From the NCBI GenBank assembly GCA_009823505.1, contig VZQC01006636.1, forward strand, positions 320,088-384,087: a stretch of DNA of 64,000 nucleotides. The letters are read 5' to 3'. Positions 57,453-64,000 of this stretch are shown in pieces. The notes under the pieces are model-generated. The model searched no databases. It had not been told where the DNA came from and was given only the letters and a program-made list of their open reading frames with translations. The stretch's first letter is position 1; every line of letters starts with the position of its first letter. Source of the DNA: Rhizomys pruinosus (Eukaryota; Chordata; Mammalia; Rodentia; Spalacidae). A program made the position numbers and the translations under genes.

Positions 57453-58620
57453 TAATAATCTCAAACAAAAGTCTGTAAAAATTAACTATCCATACAAAAG
57501 TAAAAAATGAAAATTGGTTGTATTTTGAAATAGATGAAAAATCAATAAAATCAAAACTTGGTTACTCTAAAACCCAAAAACCAAAATTGTGAAAGAATCA
57601 GAATATGCCATTAAATAAATTGCAAGACAATTAGAATATAGAAATATAGAACTAGAATATGGAGGTTCCAATGTAAATTGGAGCTTCCTACCATGTGCCT
57701 ACACAGCTTCAAGATGACAGCTGAAGAGTGGGCGTGTATTAGCAAGGTTGCCATGGAAATGAGGGAAGCAGGCACAGTCTGTCACTCCCTTTTCTGTTTG
57801 AATGCGCCCACTGGAAAAGCAGCAGGTAGTGGCGGCAGGGCCCGGCGGTAGATGGTGGTGCAGGAGAGCCACATGAAAGGAGTGGAGGGGGGCACAGTAA
57901 AAGAAAGAAAAAAGAAAAGACTGCAGAGAGGAGAGGAGAAAAGAGAGATCTGTAGGAAGGAAGGAAGGTTTTTAAACCTCTAAGCACCATCTGAGGACTA
58001 GCGTGCCTCCGCCTTAGTGTCAGGGGTGCTGGTCAGAGACCCCAGGTTTACGCAACCAACGTCGGGGACTCTGAGATAGGGTCCGCAAGCCTATGAAGAA
58101 CAGTGTCCCAAAAATCACAGGGGACACCAGGAAGACGGGTCCAGATTCTGTCCCCAGAGTCCCAGTGGACAGCAATCTGGATGGAAAAATCCAATCTGAG
58201 GGGGAGGCCTGATAATGCCGGCACTCAGGGGTTCCAAAACGGGAAAGTGGAAGGGAGGCTAAAAAATGAAAGAAGAATCGGAGGGAAGACAGAGGCAGAG
58301 AGAAGGAGGGAGGGAGGGAGGGAAGGAGAGAGAGAGAGAGAGAGACTCCTTTCAGTTCAGTTCTGGTCTCCAGCACATGACATGGTGCTGTCTGTGGTCA
58401 AGATGGGTCTTCGCAGATAAAACTCCCCGGAAATGCCCCCATAAGTACCCTCATAAGTTTGTGTCCTGGGCATTTCTGTCCACTCGAGTTGACACTGAAG
58501 ATTAGCCATCTCAGTATCCTAGCACATTGAGGCCAACTGTATGAGGTGGGAGGTGGGAGAGCCAGAAAGGAGGGCATAGGTGACACCAGGATTTTATTCT
58601 GAAATTAAAAGCATGGCTCT
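57453..58620. other. GC-richer unclassified stretch
   Basis: From about 57,700 the sequence becomes clearly richer in G+C and CpG than its surroundings. Purine-rich blocks lie at 57,890-57,965 and 58,255-58,346, the latter ending in (GGGA)n(GA)n. An RFX/X-box-like 'gttgccatggaaat' lies at 57,747-57,760. No supported open frame. It could be a decayed promoter, an LTR or a retrocopy. Confidence 0.4.
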
Positions 58621-58826
58621 GGGGCTGGAGATGTGTGTAGCTCTGTTGGTAGAGTGCTTACCTGACAAGCCACGGACTAAACCCCCAGCACTGCAGAAAC
58701 CAGGTTTGGTGGAGCACACCTATGTTCCTAGCACTTGGGAAGTATAAGAGGTAGAGGTGAGAGATCAGAAGTTCAAGGCCATCCTCAGTTGCATATTGAG
58801 TTCAATGCCAGCCTAGGAGACTTGAT
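58621..58826 (+). repeat. B4-type SINE (ID head fused to B1), plus
   Basis: An ID-like tRNA head ('ggggctggagatgtgtgtag', 'gttggtagagtgcttacc') is followed by B1-derived sequence ('cctagcacttgggaag', 'gttcaaggccatcc', 'ttcaatgccagcctagg'). Older than the B1s. Confidence 0.88.
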
Positions 58827-59537
58827 AAAGTAAAGTAAGTGTGGAATTACCATGTGCTGATATGGGAAAGCCATGAGAATAGCCAGGAGGGAATCCATGG
58901 CTTGGTCATGAGCCAGGTGATTTCCTGTTCTTATTAGATATCTTTTAGGAGTTGAATTTTATTCCTTAAAACACTGGTCCCTGTCCTTTCAGGATGTGAC
59001 TTTGTTTTACAATTGTTGGCAACTGAAGTCTTTAAAGACATAGTTAGTGATGGCAAGGACATACCTCCCAATGGGGTTCTCGTGTTGTCACCTGTCCCCA
59101 TCTATCTTCATGACTGTCATCAAAGGCTTGGGTTTGACATCTGGGTGTCAGCTCTGGCTGAGACACTGGGCACTGGGTCTCCCTCTCAGCCTGGAGGCTC
59201 AGACTGCGATGGAACCCACTAATGTTGTGACAACCTTCAGGAGGACTTGGGACAGGTATTTTCTGTCATTTTCTGGGTGGCCTTTTCTGATGCTTTTCTT
59301 TTAAGACCAGATTGCATCTGTGATGTGTGGAGGGATAGATGAAGTGGACAAAGTGGTTGTTGATTCTTACCATCACCGTGGAAAGAAGGGTTTTCTATAT
59401 CAGATCCACATGGTGGAGGTTCTCTGCCCACCAGGAAGTAGGGGTGAGGGGAAAAGCCCCTAGATATTTCCTGTGGATGTTGTGTGGTCTTTGTCCAACA
59501 CATTCAATGGTGTATTGGAGGGAATACTTTAGTTGCT
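58827..59537. other. Unclassified stretch
   Basis: No gene or repeat recognised; unique-looking. Confidence 0.45.
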
Positions 59538-59538
59538 T

Positions 59539-59570
<32 letters not shown>

Positions 59571-59571
59571 N
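59538..59571. repeat. (TC)n microsatellite with N
   Basis: TC repeat ending in an ambiguous base at 59,571. Confidence 0.9.
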
Positions 59572-59604
59572 ATAATTGGATCATAAAATATATTGGTTTT
59601 TAGG

Positions 59605-59806
59605 GGGATTTTTTTTGTCTTTTTTTTTAATGTGTATGAATGTATTGTCTGCATGAAGGTTGGTGCACCCATGTTGTGCAGTGCCTCGGAGGTCAGAAGA
59701 GGGCGTCAGATTCCCCTGGAACTGGAGTTAAAGACGGATCTTAGCTGCCTTGTGGGTGCTGGGAATGGAATTGGTACTCTTAAATGCTGAGCCATCTCTC
59801 CAGCCC
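59605..59806 (-). repeat. B3-type SINE, minus
   Basis: T-rich edge, 'tgtgtatgaatgtattgtct', 'ggcgtcagattcccctgg', reversed head 'gagccatctctccagccc'. Possible short TSD 'tggttttta' / 'tggttttag'. A ~20-bp deletion removes part of the head. Confidence 0.92.
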
Positions 59807-59814
59807 TGGTTTTA

Positions 59815-61545
59815 GTTTTTTAAGTATTGCCCATGCTGATTTCCACAGTGGTTGTACAAGTTTGCCAATCCACCAACAGTGGATGAGAGTTCCCCTTTTC
59901 CCACATCGTTGCAAGCTTTTGTTTATGGGGTTGCCGCTGGGATTTGTGGCGGGGCCCACTTAATCCTAGGACTACCTATGTGGGAAGACCGCGCAGGAAA
60001 ACAAACCATGTGTAGGCAGGTGGAGGTTCAAACTCAGAGAGAGAGAGTTTATTCCAATATGTCCACTTAAATATCCATCATGACTCAATTCGTCACTACA
60101 CCCCATAGGTGTGGCCAGGGAGGTACCATTGGCTTAGAGCCCAACCCATGGGTGTGGCCAGGGAGGTACCATTGCCTTAGAATCCTACCCACTCTAAGTT
60201 TTCCCACATTTGTTGTCATTTGTTGTCTTGATCTTAGCCATTGTGACTGGTGTTAGATAAATTCATAAAGTGGTTTTGATTTGGTAACTTCATATAAATA
60301 AATTATGGCGTATTATTATCTTTGTAACACAAAGTCATTTTCATCCAAACTCACAGGTGAGACTAAGTTTGAAAATTTCCTTTAATTCCTTAGACTAAAA
60401 CCTATCATGGCTTTAATGTAAATGTTACATGCTTTATGTCCTAATATGTGGTCAATTTTGGAGAAAGATCAATGGATTTCTGTTAAGAAAGGTCACTGCT
60501 TAGTGTTTGGTTGGAATGTTCTATAGCTGTCTTTATGTCCATTTAATACATAATGACTTTTAATTCCAGAATGTCTGTTTATTTTTTGTCTAGATAACCT
60601 ATCTGTTGGTAACAGAGGAGCACTGAAGTCACCCACTATCACTGTGTCGGGGATTAATCTGTGTTTTTATATCTAATAGCATTTATTTTATGAAGTTGGA
60701 TGCCCCTGTGCTTACTATGAAAATGTTTTGAGTTGCAGCATCCTCTTGGTGCATTTTCCCTTTAATGTCCTTCTTACTAGTTTTTTTAGCAGTCCATTTT
60801 GTTCGTTTTTAAAATAGCTGTATCTGCTTGATTCTTGGCTCAATTTTTTTGAATACCTTTTCCATTCTTTTACACTAAAGTGGTATCTGTTTTTGATGAT
60901 GAATTGTATTTATTGGAGATAACAAAAAGACCTATTCTATTTGTAATAGAATCTCTGTGTTTTTATTGTGTTATTGACACCACTGATATTGATAGTTATT
61001 AAACAAAAACAATATATACTAAGTCCTTTTTTCTGTTGTGGTGGTGGTGGTGGCTTTTTAGACATCTTTTGATCAAATGGGGGGTATTTTATTCCCCTTG
61101 TTTTCTTGGATGTGATTAAACTACTCTTCTTACTTAAGTATCTTCCAGAATCCTGTGGAGAGCTAGCTGGCTCAGTGGTCATAAACTAGTTAAACCATCT
61201 TTCATCACAGAAAGTTTCTCGTTTCATCTTTAATTGCTACTGTTAAGTTTGCAGGTATAATTATCTTGGCTGGCCCTGTGGTCTTTAAGAAATTGTACAA
61301 TATCAGTCAATAACCTATTGTTTTCCAAAATCTCCATTGAAATATCAGGGGTTATTTTGATGGGCCTGCTTTTATATGTGATTTGCTCTTTTTCTGTTTT
61401 GTTTTTCATTATCTTTTCTTTATTCTGCACATCTACTGTTTTAGGGTCATAGTTATTAGGTCTGGCTCTCCCAGGATTCCAAGGGACACACAGATGTTTA
61501 CTCCCTCCAGAAGCTGTCAGTGACCTCATTTTCTATTTACCTGAG
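59815..61545 (-). mobile_element. Old L1, minus, interrupted by solo LTR
   Basis: ORF2 C-terminal text at 59,820-59,919 ('ggttgtacaagtttgcc') resumes at 60,209. ORF2 5'-half text runs at about 60,440-60,930 ('atgtggtcaattttggagaa', 'gaagtcacccactatcac'). ORF1 C-terminal text lies at 61,230-61,440 (reverse-strand 'KEQITYKSRPIKITPD'). Most of the RT region is missing, and the frame is destroyed. Confidence 0.8.
59920..60208 (-). mobile_element. Solo LTR, minus, 289 bp
   Basis: Bounded by TG ... CA (minus strand 'tgtgggaaaac' ... 'ccccataaaca'). It has an AATAAA signal in reverse at 60,048-60,053 and splits L1 ORF2 text that rejoins outside it. The U3 side holds a 43-bp tandem duplication (units from about 60,103 and 60,146). 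Any TSD is short or eroded. It is unrelated in sequence to the 62.5-kb LTR; family unassigned. Confidence 0.7.
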
Positions 61546-62215
61546 GTTCCTCCCAAGCCAGTAAAAGGGTATAATTTAGCCACCATCTTTGCTGTTAGCT
61601 GCCATGTGCCAACAGGCTTGCCAGCCTTGACTCTTCCTGAAGTAAATATGTCCCTGAGTGACCTTAAGCCTGGTGTGGCTGTCTTTCATCTGGAGTTCAC
61701 ACCTGCATAGATCTTACCTATATGCACCTTTTTTTTCTAACAACAATGAGAGCGAGGGGTGCTTCCAGGGATGGGACCCATAGAAGCCAGGCAGTACCAG
61801 CTGCACCATTCATGGATGGAAGGGTCACTGCCTGAGGAGTTTAGGGAATGATTCTGGGGTTCAATTTGGTGGATCAGATGTCTTGTGGGTGCCATGGGGT
61901 CCAAGCACCTGTTGCAGTGGCAGAGTGAGTGGTTTGTAAGGAAACGTACACAGACCCAGGCTGTGGCTGAAGAAGGGCTGTGGATTAATGTTTAACTATG
62001 TGTTAATAGGTTTGAACATGGTTACAAGATGCCTGCTAGCATTTTGTGGATTCCTATCATTCAGAGCTTATATTTATATGCTATAAGTCATGCTTTTTAC
62101 TATATGAAATTTGATTATAGGAATTTCTCCTTAAACATTGGGGGAATACTTACCAAGACCTCAAAATACATCTCTGAAAACACAGATAAATATATAAGTG
62201 CTCGGTCATCACGAG
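61546..62215. other. Unclassified stretch
   Basis: No gene recognised. Parts near 61,560-61,680 have an LTR-like feel, but no termini are found. Confidence 0.4.
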
Positions 62216-62508
62216 TGTGATGAGTGCCCGATGAGGTGAAACGACTTCAGCGGAACCGCGGATTAGGGCCCAATCAGATTCCGTAGCCCGAGAGCCATGG
62301 AACCATAACACGCACTCAACTCTCACGCACAGTCACACGGGAATAGAATAGAATAGGGTAGGGTAAGGAGAGAAAAGAAGGTAACTTCGGCCGAATGGTG
62401 GTGGGTGCTGTTGCAGCCTGTGCTCGGTGTCTGGCTTACCGGCTACCCCGAAGCCGCCCCAAGGGGCGGGGGGGGGGGCAAAAACGGCGATCCGAGTCAC
62501 CGGCACCA
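62216..62508 (-). mobile_element. Endogenous retrovirus leader fragment with PBS, minus
   Basis: On the minus strand this follows the LTR. The primer binding site is at 62,489-62,508: the plus strand reads 'gatccgagtcaccggcacca', the 3' end of tRNA-His with one extra C. The rest is a GC-rich leader with a 7-bp GC hairpin ('ccgccccaaggggcgg', 62,453-62,468) and a poly(G) run. It stops near 62,216, with no gag visible, so only the start of the provirus remains. Confidence 0.75.
62489..62508 (-). other. Primer binding site, tRNA-His type
   Basis: Complement of the tRNA-His 3' end apart from one inserted C, directly outside the LTR. It sets the orientation and 5'-LTR identity. Confidence 0.8.
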
Positions 62509-62511
62509 GAA

Positions 62512-62911
62512 TGTAAGGTTATGGTGTGCTCCCCCCGAAATGAAAAGCCACGAGGTGTAACCTCTTCAGAGCAAAGTTTAATTCAGAGTAGCCGGGGCTG
62601 GGCTCAGAGGAGAGGTAGAACGAGCCAAGCACAGAATGGCATCTGGCTTGGGAATTTAAGAGAGAAGGTGGGAGCAAGATTCAGTGGGAGTGGGGTTCAA
62701 TGAGAGTGGGGTGGGTCGGAATCTGGAATCTGGCTTCCAGAAGGGCGAGGTGGAAGATTCCTGGGTAATTGGTGGTGGCCTGCTTTAGCATAGCCAAAGG
62801 CTGTGCCTGGTATTGCAGGTTCTTGGGCAACTTGGATCTTAGGTTACTGCATTCCGATGGGCAACTTGGATCTTAGGTTACTGAATTCCTTCTGGAGCTC
62901 ACACCCTGACA
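62512..62911 (-). mobile_element. LTR (U3-R-U5), 400 bp, minus
   Basis: On the minus strand it begins 'tgtcagggtg' (62,911) and ends 'accttaca' (62,512), giving TG...CA termini three bases from the PBS. ATTAAA lies in reverse at 62,577-62,582. U5 is about 55 bp. A 34-bp tandem duplication lies at 62,825-62,883. Its U3-R matches 32,928-33,236, identifying that nested element as the same LTR family. Confidence 0.85.
62577..62582 (-). promoter_or_regulatory. LTR polyadenylation signal ATTAAA
   Basis: In the matching LTR at 32.9 kb the same signal (32,942-32,947) is followed 14 nt later by a poly(A) tract, which supports its use. Confidence 0.7.
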
Positions 62912-63048
62912 GAAAGCCGTCAGCTTTCCAGGAAAGCCATAGGCTAGCAGCCCTCATCGACAACGTGGCAGGTCAACAGCCCCCTCCCCTTAACAACAGG
63001 ACCCTCAACTGGTGCCTACCAAAAATCCCTAAAGAGTTTATACCTCTT
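62912..63048. other. Short unclassified flank
   Basis: Contains no U6-type TATA box about 30 bp upstream of the U6 sequence and no recognisable proximal element. Confidence 0.5.
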
Positions 63049-63155
63049 GTGCTTGTTTCGGCAGCACATATACTAAAAATGGAACGATACAGAGAAGATT
63101 AGCATGGCCCCTGCACAAGGATGACACGCAAATTTGTGAAGCATTCCATATTTTT
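63049..63155 (+). pseudogene. U6 snRNA retropseudogene, full length (107 nt)
   Basis: Spans U6 from 'gtgcttgtttcggcagcac' to the terminal T5. It includes the catalytic-core 'acgatacagagaagattagc' region and the 3' 'cattccatattttt'. It differs from the mammalian U6 consensus at about six sites, mostly C-to-T or G-to-A. No type-3 pol III promoter is evident upstream. Its 3' end joins L1-tail sequence directly, so it is the 5' half of a chimeric retrocopy rather than a U6 gene. Confidence 0.93.
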
Positions 63156-64000
63156 AAAGGGGGATATAGATAGGTATGAAAACTTTTTGTCAAAAAACCT
63201 TGCAATCCAAATCTTAAAACTAACTACAGGAAGGGATTTGTATGCTCCAACAGGCCAGAGTATCACCAACTTAATGGCTGAGAAAGAAAATGCAGCTTTG
63301 TAGTGAGTAGGATGTACCAGAAAGTGCCAGCAGAAGGATTGACTCCTCTGGGCATTGAAGGGAAGAAATGTCTCAGATTGCTGCAGACATCGGGCCCCTC
63401 TCTGGATCCTACTAGTAACAACTATTTTTAATGAATCCTAACAAAGCTTAACTTCTAGGTGCCACAAAGGTTTTAATACAAGAGACTTTCTTAACTTCCC
63501 CCCATAGAATAAGGAGAAATATGATGATGATGAGGTCGTTCTCCAGCTGTAGATTGGAGCCAGCTGTTATACAGGTATCCTCTTGTAAAATCGGTAAAAC
63601 TGCCTTCTTTAATTGACTAATGGACATAGAAACTGTGGAAAGGATTATTCTCTATTCAGAACCAAATATAATGCTAAAATCTCCTTAATCTATGCACTTA
63701 AGCAAAATATATTAATACAGGAGCTCTGACATCAGCAATGGATTATTCTACCAAGGAGATGTTGGACAGGGGATCCAAGCCCCCACAAAAGGTAAAGGCT
63801 CCTTGCCTCCAAACTGGGATATCTGCAGGAAGAGAGGCGATAAGGCCCTGCTGTTGAAGACCTGATATAAACATGGGAAAGATGTATGGAGACCGCACTT
63901 GCAAGTATACAGATGGTCTCTGGAATGCCAGAGAGTGTTACCAAAGGCCACTAAACCAATAAAGCAAATATAGGTCTCCTTGAGTCAAGCAAGACTCCTC
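63156..64000 (+). mobile_element. L1 long-tail part of U6/L1 chimera, plus, runs off window
   Basis: Starts 'aaagggggatatagatagg' directly after U6 and matches the reverse of about 22,800 down to 21,950 of the 21-kb L1 ('aaaaccttgcaatccaaatc', 'aaactgccttctttaattg', 'gagtcaagcaagactcctc'). The poly(A) end and right TSD lie beyond 64,000. Confidence 0.92.

Noticed and set aside
57747..57760. Calling a regulatory RFX site
   Set aside because: A single motif match without conservation or gene context is not enough for a feature; mentioned only as an observation.
58103..58420. 105-codon Arg/Glu-rich frame in the GC-richer interval
   Set aside because: Largely created by GA/GGGA repeats, and overlapping frames on both strands are equally long.
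62216..62508. Calling a CpG island/promoter at 62.3-62.5 kb
   Set aside because: The GC richness is explained by the retroviral leader next to the PBS.
63049..63155. A functional U6 gene
   Set aside because: No TATA box or proximal element at the required distance, about six substitutions, and fusion to an L1 tail.
1..64000. CRISPR arrays, operons, riboswitches or prokaryotic mobile systems
   Set aside because: The window is rodent nuclear DNA; repeated units are SINEs, L1s, LTRs and microsatellites, with no regularly spaced repeats.

Overview
The window is mammalian nuclear DNA from a muroid (mouse-, hamster- or gerbil-like) rodent. The evidence is the repeat content: 7SL-derived B1 SINEs, tRNA-derived B2/B3 SINEs, an ID+B1 composite (B4-type) SINE, and rodent-type LINE-1 (L1) elements. 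The B1 copies share a variant right half (an 'agctggggctacaggg' block where the usual mouse B1 reads differently), so the species is probably not Mus; I cannot name it. I find no host protein-coding gene or exon. The only long open reading frame is an L1 ORF2.

Layout. 1-2.3 kb: old B1/B3 SINEs in AT-rich sequence. 2.3-7.7 kb: an old plus-strand L1 with broken ORF1 and ORF2, split by a younger L1 3' tail, followed by a tandem ~203-bp repeat pair and a shattered minus-strand L1. 7.7-14.2 kb: AT-rich sequence with scattered SINEs, an old L1 3' end and microsatellites. 14.5-20.08 kb: the best L1 here, with an uninterrupted 1,271-aa ORF2 but an ORF1 carrying two nonsense codons. 21.1-23.6 kb: a 5'-truncated L1 with an unusually long 3' region. 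24-31 kb: B1/B3 copies, unique AT-rich DNA and an old L1 3' half. 31.6-36.2 kb: an L1 tail with a perfect 13-bp target-site duplication (TSD), split by a second-level insertion that looks like a reverse-transcribed, polyadenylated copy of an LTR-element transcript, itself carrying a B3 SINE. 37.9-42.9 kb: a 4.9-kb L1 with a perfect 11-bp TSD but riddled with small indels. 43-56 kb: L1 tails, SINEs and a second copy of the LTR-element internal region, much of it indel-rich. 56-62 kb: SINEs, a more GC-rich stretch, and an old L1 split by a solo LTR. 62.2-62.9 kb: an LTR plus leader with a tRNA-His-type primer binding site. 63.05-64 kb: a full-length U6 snRNA sequence fused to an L1 tail.

How the parts relate. 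Nearly everything is a product of L1 machinery. L1 ORF2p copied L1 itself, the SINEs, an LTR-element RNA and a U6/L1 chimeric RNA, leaving poly(A) tracts and TSDs. Two L1 lineages are visible: one with a short (~330 bp) 3' UTR (14.5 kb) and one whose 3' UTR is expanded by roughly 1.5-2 kb. The long tail is the commonest large repeat in the window (eight copies).

Limits. SINE and L1 family names rest on recognised motifs, not on a database search. Intervals called 'unclassified' may hold old repeats I cannot recognise. Single Ns lie at 27,214, 46,660 and 59,571, and the region from about 38 to 56 kb looks incompletely polished, so indels there may be assembly error.
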